DNA of 64,000 bases, taken from Erigeron canadensis. Lineage: Eukaryota > Streptophyta > Magnoliopsida > Asterales > Asteraceae. The translations under genes were made by a program, and so were the position numbers. Where the stretch lies: assembly GCF_010389155.1 (NCBI RefSeq), contig NC_057761.1, forward strand, positions 10,604,501-10,668,500. Direction: 5' to 3'. The notes under the pieces are model-generated. The model ran no database searches. It was not told where the DNA came from and worked only from the letters and a program-made list of their open reading frames with translations. This document shows, in pieces, positions 49,001 through 60,389 of the stretch (the stretch's first letter is position 1; each line of letters begins with the position of its first letter).

Positions 49001-49810
49001 AATACCGTCTTCGACGATGTATGGGGAGGTTGAAATGTAGATAGTCATACCTCTACCTAGCTTCCAGGTTCTACCATAGGTAGAAAAGGACCTCCTGCCT
49101 TACTGGGCATAAGGATCGAACCCTTGACCTCTGTCTCCAGAGGCAAGGGCTCCAACCACTTGATCCAACCCCCGCTAATACTTTTTATATAACAAAACCA
49201 AGACGTCTAATAATAACACTGGTAACATTATTAGTAATTTTTCTTCCTAAACGGAAAATGTTAGTTGTTAGTAATTAAACGCCAATGTCTAAATTTGAAC
49301 CAATCCCCCCTTGCCCTCTCTTATCCCAAGAGCTCATTGGCAGTATTAGTACCTTGATAGAGCCTTTGCACCAATTTAGTCCCTATAAAACCTGTGGCTC
49401 CTGTTATAGATACCCTCATCTGGTTCTCCTACAATGCAATGCAACAAACCATCACATAATTAATACTAGTAGACTTTTTAATTTCTTGAAAATGTTTCAA
49501 ACTTTAGTCTTATACTGGACCAATAAAATAAGTAATAAAAATATACCTTAAGGTCTGTTGTCTTAACACACCAAACATTAAGTCTTGTAAATTTATACAA
49601 AACCTGACACGCATCCACAACAAAACAAACATAAACACAGTAATTTCCATTGATATAATACATACAATAAAACTACATATATATATGATTATATATGTGT
49701 TTGTATAGAGTAGTGAGTACGGAAGTAGTAGGAGGTTGATGAGAAGAGAGAAATGAAGGTGAGATTGCGCTTCTAGAAGACAAGGCAGAAGCTCCACAGT
49801 ACACCTCCAT
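43060..49810 (-). CDS. GC1: Plastid SulA/GC1-type epimerase family protein (SDR39U1-like)
   Basis: Exons in order: 49721-49810, 49547-49603, 49353-49428, 48119-48178, 47417-47535, 46599-46643, 46223-46301, 45424-45485, 45205-45307, 44883-44943, 44235-44305, 43309-43448, 43060-43176. Phases agree and the frame is open for 359 aa (Arabidopsis GC1, as I recall, about 350). Exon 1 is Ser-rich ([17 protein letters not shown]), fitting a chloroplast transit peptide. A Rossmann NAD(P) loop ITGATGFIG is at 57-65, [13 protein letters not shown] in exon 5, [10 protein letters not shown] near 167-176 with the YxxxK-region equivalent, then [27 protein letters not shown] and the DUF1731 end ([27 protein letters not shown]). 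The Arabidopsis relative is a stromal factor affecting plastid division; bacterial relatives are YfcH-like, and true enzymatic activity is unproven. SINE pieces lie in introns 3 and 11. Confidence 0.92.
43745..43815 (+). mobile_element. SINE head fragment in an intron
   Basis: GGAGACAGAGGTCAAGGGTT then CAATCC repeats the head of the SINEs at 1-113 and 48970-49176, with a B box GGTTCAATCC. The body is missing. It lies in intron 11 of the GC1-type gene. Confidence 0.5.
48970..49176 (-). mobile_element. Full-length SINE in intron 3 of the GC1-type gene
   Basis: On the minus strand: A-box-like TTGGATCAAGTGGTT, B box GGTTCGATCC (plus positions 49113-49122), then body GGCAGGAGGTCCTTTTCTAC, GGTAGAGGTATGACTATC, CTCCCCATACATCGTC and GGTATTGGGGCCCAAAACC. 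This is the clearest copy of the family and shows that heads at 1-113 and 43745 belong to SINEs. No convincing target duplication was found. A further tRNA-head-like piece (GAGGTTCAAACCGGG) lies at about 48815 in the same intron. Confidence 0.7.
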
Positions 49811-51651
49811 TGAATTATATGATTCTATATCTATAAAATGTATCTATAAATATATGTCTGTATGTTTGCGCGCGTTTTAGAAACAAAAGTGTGTGTGTGT
49901 GCGTGTGTGTGGAGTAGAAAGTGTTTGAGGAATGCCGGTGGATGAGTCATCGTGTATGTATTCCAGCCACACCACAGCCTCTCTATGCACACGTACACAC
50001 TTGACGACTACTTTTAACGGATCCGTTAAATTTAGACCAATTTTACAAAAAATTTTCAAAATAAGGACCCTCATTGCAACGATTCTCAAATAGGGACCCC
50101 TTTGTTAAAATGTACAAACCACAAAGACCAATCTTACAAAAAAAAGGATGATGAGCCGTTATTTCTTAAACATCCGTGCAATGTGACGATGGTCATGACA
50201 GTGATGATGTGGTGGTGAGGACGGTTGTTGGTGTTAATGGTGGATGCGATATTGAGTGATATAGATAATTAATATAAATGTGATTTATTTAAGAAGTTAA
50301 TTGTGATATATTAAAAGATAAAGAATTAATATGTGATATTTTAACAATATTACATATTTTTTAAACACCTTTAAAAATAAAGTGTTTTTTTATATATATA
50401 AGATAGTATAGATTAGACTAGTCATCCCTCTAGTTTACACTTATTTCACAAAACATCTCAAAATGAATTTAATTACATAGGCATCCTTGTGCTATACATT
50501 TGTTGCAATGATTATTCTTGATCAAACAAAGATAAAAAAGGTTAACAGTTAATCGTTTACTTATTCCATGTGCTATTCACATAAGGACATTTACATCTTT
50601 TCTTCGTCTAAATGATGGTGTTTGAGGTTTTGAATATAAATGTTGGTTTTAAATTTATGTGTTGTTCTTGGATGTTTCTAGATTTAATTGCATGTATTGG
50701 TCCTTTCGACCGAGTTATTTGTTAATCTAGAGTACTAGAGTTTTTTTTTTTTATAAATAAATTTAATGTTTGAAGTTGAATGGAGAGAAGTAATTTTAAT
50801 TCTTCTAGTTTTTAAAGGCTTAAAAATTTAACGGTCAAAATATTTTGTAATATATTATAGATATGTGTTCCAAAAGTTAGTAGTCTTTTCTGAATGTAGT
50901 TTGTGCAAGATTTAAACAAATTCTGCAAAACCGAAAGTTAATATGGCTTTCCTGAATATAACTTACAAAAACTCAATCCATCAAGACAATTAGAGATGTT
51001 TGATTTAAACTTAATAAATAAATGTCAATTATTTATCAAATATTGTTTGAACTTTCAGAAATTTTAACAAAACATAATGGTTAACGAAACAAACAGGCCT
51101 TTGTTTGTACAAGTTACAGATTCCTTCATCTTTGAACCCATGTCTAGTTTCATGGATAGATCAAGCAACTTGGTCTCGCAAACTCGATCTTCAACCAATG
51201 TGGCCTATTGGATGTCTATCATGAATGGTCAGGTAGTCTTTCAGACACATCATGCAGTGTTATTGGAAACATATAGAGTTAAATTTATTCAAACATAAAG
51301 GAATAAAGAAATCCAACATGGATAATCAAGAACCACAAAGCCAGACCAGCAATAAATGGTTCGTGCAAACCTGACAACCTATCATTCTTTTTTAAACCAT
51401 ACAGAAACATGCACCCGTGGTTACATATGACCAAGTAAAAAAGTTGAACATAGATTATTACAAGAACTGTATTTCACCAGCAGGCAACAGAAAACCCAAA
51501 TCAGTAAAACAGCCAAACTCATGTTTGTCCCAAAACTACTAACAATCCAAATCAAATCTCTTCCTACTTATAAGCATGCTAAACAAGTATGGGGGGTTAA
51601 ATGCTTACTTTTGTCAATCTGTTCATCAGAAGTCAACTATAAAACTTTGAC
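49811..51651. other. Intergenic: GC1-type promoter side and kinesin 3' side
   Basis: Directly upstream of the GC1-type start lie an AT-rich stretch and a (GT)n run at about 49890-49912. 50150-50425 looks like an old minus-strand Helitron: its right end reads TCTAATCTATACTATCTTAT on the minus strand and its left end has the hairpin-like CATTGCACGGATG, but no CTAG remains. 51077-51298 on plus is open but shows no motif. Confidence 0.4.
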
Positions 51652-54600
51652 TTACAATAGTGACGACATGCTTTGTTTCCAACCCAACGATCTCCTGACC
51701 AGTTTTGGAGGACTGAAGCTAAGCCCAAACATCTCCTTAAGGGCCTGACCCTGCTCTGAGAACCTAATCAACTTTGCAACTGTAGAAGCGCTATCATGTA
51801 TGTGATTTGGATCCTCCGTGTTGCTCCACAGGCGATGGATCAGCTGTAGCCTCCTCCGTTTTGTGCTGGGATTCACACCCCATTTTTGGTAAAGTTTCTT
51901 CTTTTCTTCTTCGGAAAACCGTTTGTTAACCAGCCTGCTTAACATTGCTTTCTCCCTTCTTAGAGCTTTGATGCTGTTTATCCAAAAGAGACTCATTCAG
52001 TGAGTTTCCAAACAGAAACTAATAACTTCAATAACTTATGGTTTAACTTGAGGAGACGTTTGAATGTGTGTTTATAGTAACTAATGAAACTAACTACTGT
52101 AGCCCATAGTAAAGCATGATTGCATTAGAGATTTAGAGCACTCCATAGGGAGGTTTTGTGCCATTACACTTTTAGCTAATGTTAGAAATTTGACCTATGG
52201 AGGAAAATGTATAATGTCAACTTGTCAAGTTGCCAACTCATTAGTACATGAGATAAAATGCCACTTTTACAAACACCCTCAAAAACTTACTATATATACA
52301 CAATACACCTATCTAAACTACCAGCATTACTGACTCTCATCCTTGCAAACAAGAACCAGGTAAATCAAATTTGAATAACAGAAAGACAAAAAATCAAATA
52401 GGTCAAAATGCCACTTCTACCTATTTACTTCTTGTGTTATGATTCATCTATATATAATGGGATATATATAGATGAAAATCAAAAACAGAGAAAAGGGGAA
52501 CAGGTCAAATGGGTCAAACAAGTTGAAGTCGCAGAAAATTTACTCGGTTGATGCACTAATTATCTTCAAACAGAGATGAACAAAATATAAATTACCTAGA
52601 TGCTGATGTTAAAGTATGCCCATCTTGAATTGCTGGATTTCCTTTTGAAAATGTTTCCTTGAGAAATGAAAGCCTTCTAACCTCGACCTCCATGTAAATA
52701 GAATCCATTGGATCGCCTCTAAACAGCAAGAAAAAATATGTCCGATGAATCAAAGAAACATTGCATGCTTGCCAAAGTTCAAGAATAATTTTTTGCTGCC
52801 TCGCAAATTCTTGAGGCCAATCTGGCGGAGGTGAATCCGGAATTGAATCTACTCCAATGCTTTTGACAGTTTTGCCCAAACCATCAGTCTCTGCTCCCGA
52901 CCCATGAACCTATAGCATCCACATAAAAATTGACGTTAACTGTTTGGGTTAAACAATAATGTACTTTATGCTCATTAGTCATTTCACCCTGTTTATTTTA
53001 AAGAATGGGTTGATTTACAGTTAAACTTATTACTGACGGGTCAAACAGGCAAACTTGATAACCTTAACCAAAAGAGTAAAAGGTTGAAATAGCCCACAGC
53101 ATAAGCAAATATTCATCGTTATAATACTCTTTTCTAAAACTCTGTACAGTATATAAAGTATCTTCAGCATTCAAAAAGGAGAGAAAAGAGTTAGCGAATC
53201 AACCCACCCAACCCGTTCCGTTTTGAAATTCAGCCAAGAACTCATCTTTGTTAGAGGTGTCAAAAGTTAACAAGCAAAAATTCACAAGTCAAACCTGGTC
53301 ATATTGAAGTTTCGCCATTTTCTTCAATCCTGCAACGAAGTTATCAACACTGGGAATATCTTCTTCTCCGGAGGTTTTGTTCTTATCATCCAACATCACA
53401 CTTCCAAGGGAGGACTGTGAATCACTTCTCAACAGCCTTCCACTTGCGACACCACCATATTGTGGTGTAGGAATATCCCACATCTTCCTGTGCATGCCAC
53501 CTTCAGGTCTTCCTGGAAATTCTGTTTCACATTCATTAGGCGGGGTATTCTCAAATTCTGGTGGTGAAGAACTAGTCATAAGATTAGCTCTGCAACTCCT
53601 ACTTTTAGTGAGCTTAAAGCTCGTCGAATTTGATATCTGTGATTGCACTTCTTGTTCTTCATCAACATATGGTGGTGTAACTAGAGAATTAATGGTGTTC
53701 TGCAAATCTTGGAAATTCTGCTCCAATGACCCAATATTAACCCTATTTCGTACCCGGTTTCTTTCACTGGGGCCGGAAACTGATTCAGTTTCACCATTAG
53801 AAATTCCAGCTGATTCTGAATCAATGTGATCATCTGTGGATTCATCAGTTTCAACACATCGGACCACTTTGCAATTGTCAATGGATTCTTCTTCCGTTCT
53901 TGTTGCATATAAAGCTGTACTTGACCGTGAGGTAGAATTATTGTTTTCTTGTTGGTACATGGTTCCTGATAACTTAACACTTGATGATTCAGATACAGAA
54001 TATCCATCTTCATGTGTGTTTCCTTGTCCATCCTAATAAGGAAGTCACAAAACAAGATAATTAGAAACGTAGGTGGGTCTATCATACAGGCTGTCAGAAT
54101 ATAATAAGACGTGATTGCAACATGTAGGTCCCATACTCCATCTCTAAACATGGAGCACTTAGATGGGCCAGGGTATAAAGGAGAGGCAAGAATAAAATGT
54201 CTACCCAATTTGTTGAAGCTTGATCATTTCTAACGGCTAGTAGTAATTCCTCAATTCGAGATTGAGCAAGGTCCCTTTGCTTGATTAGATCTCGCACCTC
54301 TTTCTCCAACTGCAAGTAGCAATTAGATTGTTAGCTAAGTATTTTTGTTTCTAATAAACCACATGGCAGTGATGGATCAAGGATCTTGACCACATATTCA
54401 CGTTAGAAATGGCATTAATGAATTTTAATTTTCTATATATTTTTACATTACATAAAAACTGAAGAATCGAGGTCTCCAGTAGAACTGGCAAATTGGCACA
54501 ACTGTCTAGTTGGATAATCGATCAAAACATGTAATATTTATGGAGTAGTCAAAACAGCACTTATTGGGCAGCATGCAAACACTTTGATCTCTCTTTACAG

Positions 54601-57600
54601 ATATTAGAAATTAAGTAATGTGTTAAGCATTCTCACCAGATAATATAGACAACTACTTAAAGCAAAACTGTCTAGTTGGATAATCGATCAAAACATGTAA
54701 TATTTATGGAGTAGTCAAAACAGCACTTGTTGGGCAGCATGCAAACACTTTGATCTCTCTTTACAGATAATTAAGTAATGTGTTGAGCATTCTCACCAGA
54801 TGATATAGAGAACTACTTAAAAGCAAAATGAAATGACTTGTGGCTGACGTGTCACACAAACTCAACCATACCTTTTCAATTTGCTGATCTTTCTTCCTAA
54901 GAAGTGCTGAATAATCTGGGGGTGCAGGCGTTCTTAGCTCATTTTCTAATCTAGCCAATTCTTTTTGTAAATGCTTCACCAATGCCTTATCAGACATAAC
55001 CACATTAACTTGTGCATTTGTTGTCACTTCTTTTGCACAACTAGCAAATAGAAGGGTATTTTTAGACTGCTCAACATGTTCCCTAGCGGGGCTTAAGGTA
55101 CAAATAATGGCAGTTCGTGCATTTCCTCCCAAGCAAGGCTGCAATATGCGTGTCAGCTTTGAGTCACGGTAATTCACATGCCCATGTTTGCCTTTGCTGT
55201 GTTTTTTTCAAAAATATTCAAAGTCAATTACTTGATTAAAAAAAAAAAAGTTTAAACTGAAAATATAAAGTAACAAAGATGTAACTTCAAATTTCCCAAA
55301 GAATCATTACAAATTCATAGCACATCTCAAAAAGTATAAAGTCAATTACTTTATTAACAAAAAATAAGTTTAAACTCAAAGTATAAAGTAACAAAGATGT
55401 AACTTCAAATTTCCCAAAGAATCATTACAAATTCATAGCACATCTCAAAAAGGAGGTTGTTGTGCAAATTTTGGAACAACGAGAGTAATTCTTAAAGATA
55501 GAAAAGATAAACTAAATAGCCAAACCTTAGCTTCCGAATCACAGTGGACAATGTCAACAAGCTACGATTTATGTGGCAACCTTCTTTGAGTCTTTGCCCA
55601 ACAGATAATGCTTGAGCTGCACGCTCACTACCAGCAAGATCAACAAAGTTCTGCAGATGATAACACAATTATGGATATAAAGTATCCCCTAGACAAGAAT
55701 CAATGTTACTCTATGCCAACTTTCTTGTTAACTTCCTGAACAGCCAAAACATAAGGATAGTTTCCATACCACACTAGCTGTAAGCTTCGCTGACTTATCC
55801 TTCCCTATGAACTCACGAGCTGAACTCTCAATCGTCTGCAAAAACCAAATTTATCACAGGGTAAGTTTGGATTGCGCACATGCTATATATGTAAATTTGT
55901 GCATACTATATACATACAAAATGCAAACATGTGAATATTATATTTATACACATACATATATATATTGATACATATAGGCAATGACAGAACCAAGGAGGGC
56001 TATACACATACATATATATATATATCGATACATATAGGCAATGACAGAGTCAAGGAGGGTTAGTATTTTAATAAGTGTGGTTGCACCCCTTTAGTTTTTG
56101 TAGTTAGTGGAGAAGTTTAAAAACTTTTGTAAGAAATCATAAATTCAAAATTTTTACCCCTTTAAGCACATATTAATTGTGAACTTTTCATGCACTTCAA
56201 AAAGTGCCTAATTTCCTAGATACACTATATACATATAACTAGATATATATACATGCATGCATATATATAACATATCCATACACATGTCCATGTGTGCTGT
56301 ATCATGTGAAACTGATATTGAAATACAGAGGGAGAAGTATACCAGCCTAAGAATCTGATGTGATCTTGAACTTGTTTCATTAAGGTTAGTCTCTCCAACT
56401 TTTCTTTGAGCTGAAAGCAAAATCAGCAATGGTCATACAAGAAATTATAACAAATAAGTCAAAAGTGCATCCATCTAGTTCGTTTTTAGTGTCGCCCATG
56501 AACCAATGCAACTTATCCAAATTCCCCTAGTGAAGTCTAATCTTTATGAACCATACTTAACCATGAGAACCTTCAGTCGGATAATACCTGTCAGCTTCAG
56601 TTGATATGGTTACGTTTCAGGGTTAAATCTCTAAATATATATAAAAGAGAAACCTTAATTCATAATTGGAGAAGTATGGACCCTTAGATGAAGTTCAACT
56701 TTTAATTAGAGCCATTAGATCAAATGATGATGTCATAAACCTTATTTAACTTTTTTAGATTTAATTTCATTTTAATAAATTTAAATTATTATTTCCTAAT
56801 TTAAGTTTGTAGAAATTAATAATTAATGTTTTTAATGATATAATTATGGAAACTAATATTTTTGTATTTTACATCATTTTTTATCTTTAAATATTATTTT
56901 TAATGTTTTTGACAACAAAATTTTCCTTTTTAATGTAATACAATTTTAATAAATCATATCTTTGTATACGATTTTATCATATAACGAATAAAATTTGGTT
57001 ATAAGAATTTTTGTATAGGATTTTTTTTATCATAGAACGTTTTTTATTAAATCAATGTTTTGAAAACCTAACCGGATGTCAAACCGACCTTAATACAGAA
57101 CTAAAAAAAAATATAGAGTCTATAGTAAGATATCACAATTATATATTAGAAAATAATTGTATGAAAATTGCAATGATATTATGCATAATTTTAAGTTAGG
57201 TTAACACAACATGCGATATATATATATATTGATAATTAAATTACTTAATAATTTTTAGTATATAACTATCTAATGGCTCTAACTAAAAGTTGAACTTCAT
57301 CTAAGGGTCCATAGTTCTCCAATTATGAATTAAGGTTTCTTTTTTATATATATTTAGAGATTATTTGAGCAAAACGTTAAAGCACAAGTATAATGAAAAT
57401 GCAGACATATCCAGATGAATGAAAGACATCCAAAGAAACGAAAACCTTATTTAGTGAGACATCTAATAAACGATGTATCTATTTTTGAATTGTCTGGTCA
57501 CTGTTAACCGGAATTTAAACGACCACTAATGTAACTTCATATTTTTTAGTGGTTTAATTATAACCTCATTAAATATTTGTCAACTTATGATATTATAAAG

Positions 57601-59347
57601 ATTTAACATGTAATTAATTATATATGAATCCCGCGTATTACGCGGGTAATAATCTAGTTTTTTTTTAAAAAAAAAATTATGAAACATTTGTGTTTTTTTA
57701 ATAGATATATTTGCATACAATTAGAGTTAGTCTAGCTCAAAACCTTAAAACGTTACTAGCAACTCATTATCTACTAGATAAGATTTCTTTGAAGTTACAA
57801 AATATTAAGTTAAGATGTGAACAAAGATAATTGTTGTGCAAACAATGCACGGTACCTTCGCAAATAGATAAAAGTTGCTTGAGATGGCTCCAATCCCTTA
57901 GAGTTTCCTCAGTAAGTCTCTCTATAATTGTTCCTTTCTGATAGAAATAAATAAGGCATTAAATACATAGTGTATACCACGATGCACTACATACTTGGTG
58001 GACATGAAATTACCTCTGGATCATCCAAAACCCTAAGTGGAATATTTTCTGTGCTTAGAAGGTCTCGTATGGCTTCATTATAGATTTCTATAGCCGAAAA
58101 TTTCAAAGCAAACACCCTTTCTTCATGCTATAGAGACAAAAAAAAGGAACCATTCTTCAAGAAACTTCCAACAATCACTTTATATAATTATACAAGAACA
58201 AATTATCAAAATCGGAAATAGAAGCCAAAGCGTATGAAAAAGGAGTTGTACCTTTTGCATATAGTCATATATATCTGCCACAGTGAACTCTGTTATCCCG
58301 GTCATTGTGTATGTTTTCCCACTACTTGTTTGCCCATATGCAAAAATACTTGCTACAATAGGGGAGAATTAACAAGACAAAGTCATCCATATGTAAAAAT
58401 TAACACTAGTATACCAGCTAATAAACACGAAGAAACACGACTTACAATTAATGCCACTAACCACTGAAAGTGCAATTCCTTTAGCTCCTTCGTCATAGAC
58501 TTGCCTAGTCGTTGCATCACCGCTAAATACTCTGTCTGTTATCATTACATTACAAGGACCAACAAAATGTGAGCATGAAGAATACAGAAAAAAATAGAAA
58601 GAGGATCCAATCGCATTTGCCCTACTAAGCAATAAAAATAAAAATGAACCAAAAGCCAATGTAGATTTACTAATGGCTGTTAAAAATGTACGACTGGCAG
58701 TCTGGCAGGTCAAAGTCAAGTAAATAGTCTTTTAGTGTTGTATGCTTATTATATAAGGTTTTGCAAGATCAAACAATAAAAAGCATGAACTAATGCAACA
58801 ACAATAATTAAAAAAATCATATTAATCAACATTTCACTTGTACCAAAAATCATATATAAAGATCAAAACATAAATAAGGAATCAGAGTGCCGTTAATACG
58901 CAGAAATGTTGTACATCAAACATTGTTGTTGACCCTGTTTTTCTTTTTTTCTTTTTTTTGAATGCCTACTAATTCTACTCTTATTCCTAACCTACCCCAA
59001 TATATTCCTAGATGCACCAATGCTAGGGATTGAACCCTTGACTTCTCCCCAATAAAGCTTTTAGTGACATTAATTAGCAAAATCTGAAAAAAATTAAGGA
59101 ATAAATTAAATCTTAAAGATAAAAACTTACCAAAAGAATAAGCAGTAGGAAACATAGATCTTTCCTGCAAACTATTTCTAAAAAGAACAGTTGTATCATT
59201 TATGCATTCCCAATCAGAAACATCATTCCTTGATATCTCTTTTTCATTCAGAGGCCTTAATCTCACCAACACTAGTATCTTTTCTTCTCTCCCATTTCCA
59301 TCCATTTTCTCCCAATTCATCAATTCCTCACCTCCAATTGCCCCCAT
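51652..59347 (-). CDS. KIN-7 family kinesin with NACK-type C-terminal domain
   Basis: Exons in order: 59131-59347, 58446-58535, 58252-58352, 58014-58127, 57856-57937, 56343-56410, 55770-55835, 55526-55650, 54872-55196, 54205-54309, 53295-54032, 52596-52909, 51652-51973. All join in phase for 888 aa; the Arabidopsis At2g21300 protein is, as I recall, about 860. Motor domain: [10 protein letters not shown] (29-38), P-loop GQTSSGKT (109-116), switch I NETSSRSH (212-219), switch II DLAGSE (250-255), then [17 protein letters not shown] and the neck linker region. A coiled coil follows (about 370-425), a Ser/Glu-rich middle, and from about 700 a NACK_C/DUF3490-like domain ([35 protein letters not shown]). 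It is a plus-end-type microtubule motor; the NACK subset drives phragmoplast expansion, but this clade's role is less certain. ATG 59351-59353 lies two codons upstream in frame; I chose the conserved MGAI start. Confidence 0.93.
54501..54832. repeat. Tandem duplication, 166-bp period, in kinesin intron 9
   Basis: ACTGTCTAGTTGGATAATCG starts at 54501 and again at 54667, and about 165 bp after each match with a few substitutions and one small deletion. The second copy ends about 40 bases from the donor site of the preceding exon (54872). No coding effect is seen. Confidence 0.85.
55221..55456. repeat. Tandem duplication, 118-bp period, in kinesin intron 8
   Basis: AAGTCAATTA begins at 55221 and 55339; the shared block includes GTAACAAAGATGTAACTTCA and CATCTCAAAAAG. 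The copies differ mainly in an A run. Confidence 0.8.
55890..56075. repeat. Imperfect duplication, about 60-bp unit, in kinesin intron 6
   Basis: ATACACATACATATATATAT followed by GATACATATAGGCAATGACAGA and CAAGGAGGG occurs twice (about 55950 and 56005). The (AT)n part is low complexity but the GGCAATGACAGA tail is specific. Confidence 0.65.
56628..57657 (+). mobile_element. Helitron, 1,030 bp, in kinesin intron 5
   Basis: The 5' end is TCTCTAAATATATATAAAAG after A (56627). The 3' end is a hairpin CCCGCGTATTACGCGGG (57630-57646), then CTAG (57654-57657), then T. This fits A|T insertion without target duplication. Its first 98 bases recur in inverted orientation at about 57262-57359, so it looks as if it has two opposed 5' ends. 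It is non-autonomous, with no Rep/helicase coding. It enlarges the intron between exons 56343-56410 and 57856-57937 without touching splice sites. Confidence 0.8.
59020..59055 (-). mobile_element. SINE head fragment in kinesin intron 1
   Basis: On the minus strand GTCAAGGGTTCAATCCCTAG contains a pol III B box and matches the other SINE heads in the window for about 15 bases. Nothing else of the element is left. Confidence 0.35.
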
Positions 59348-60143
59348 TTTCACACCCCACCTTATTTTTCCACTTCAAATCAAATACCCTTTTTCCATTT
59401 TTTTTTAACAAAAATCACTCATTTTTTTATAAAAAACAAGAAAGTTCAAATTTTTTTTTTTTTAATAAAAAAAAAAAACAGAGTTGGTGTTTCAAAGTTT
59501 CCTAAAAGAGAGAAAGCACCAAATGTTCAGTCCCACATGTCATCACTTCATTTATATCTGAAAAAGAAGATTAAATAATATAATATATATTTAGATAAAA
59601 TTAATAAACCTTAAAAAAGGGTTTGAAAAGTATAATCATGGGTTTGTTGGGTGATTAAGAACTTTGCTTAATCTTTATTCTCAAGCTTCAACTTAGAAAA
59701 AGTTTTTTTTTTTTTTTTTAAGGAAAAATCTCCCATTGTATTTTAGAGGCCACACAAACTGAAATCTTTGCTTATGAAGAAAAGAGGTCCCTACTATACT
59801 TGAAAACTAAGTTAACTGTTTTCTTTTTATATATTTTGATCCTTTTTACTTTATTAAATTAGTCTAAAATAAATGCAGCTTCTTTAAACAAAGTAGATGA
59901 AAGCTTGGAATTTCCAGAGCTACTGGGTCCCACACAGAAATTGAAATGCACACCAAACATTATAAACATAAAAAAAAAAAAAAAGTTATTCAAAGAAAAC
60001 ACTAACTTTGAAGAAGCTAAATCCACCAGACAGAAAAGTCATTGATTTTATGTTTTATTATAACTTAGGTGCTGTCCCTTTAAAAAAAAATCAAAATTAA
60101 ACTTTTAAATTTGATAAATATACATAGTTCCTTGAATTTTATA
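59348..60143. other. Upstream region of the kinesin gene
   Basis: The 5' UTR and promoter of the minus-strand kinesin should lie here. It is rich in A and T runs (59446-59480, 59705-59720, 59970-59985). No clear TATA box or mitosis-specific (MSA, AACGG-type) element was identified by eye. Open stretches on plus (59191-59505) are antisense shadows of exon 1. Confidence 0.4.
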
Positions 60144-60389
60144 CGAGCATAGTACCCGCGCGTTGCAGCGGCTAGAAGATGAGGACAACATAAAATGAAG
60201 GCGGTGGTGGTGATCGAAGAATGCGAAGGAGAAGGATGTTGTGTGTTTTGTGGGTTTAAATTTTTGATAAGGGTACTTTCGGTAGATACTTGAGGAGGTG
60301 TAAAAAACAATAGAAGTAAGAAGGGTATTATGGGAATGAAAAAGTTGCTTAATTTCTTAAAACCAATACCCTTTATAAGGGTTTATAGA
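60144..60389 (-). mobile_element. Small Helitron, 246 bp
   Basis: On the minus strand it starts TCTATAAACCCTTATAAAGG after A and ends with the hairpin CCGCTGCAACGCGCGGG (60154-60170), then TACTATG and CTCG (60144-60147), followed by T. CTCG departs by one base from the usual CTAG/CTRR end, so the copy is likely dead. Confidence 0.5.

Noticed and set aside
49085..49176. tRNA gene
   Set aside because: A and B box-like motifs are present but no cloverleaf or anticodon stem forms, and a SINE body follows; the same head repeats elsewhere.
53377..53829. 150-codon plus-strand open stretch
   Set aside because: It is the antisense of the large kinesin exon 53295-54032.
56628..57359. Mutator- or hAT-like TIR transposon
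   Set aside because: The inverted repeat is convincing, but there is no matching target duplication, and the TC start, hairpin and CTAG end at 57657 fit a Helitron better.
59191..59505. 104-codon plus-strand open stretch
   Set aside because: It overlaps kinesin exon 1 antisense and then runs through poly-T/poly-A sequence.
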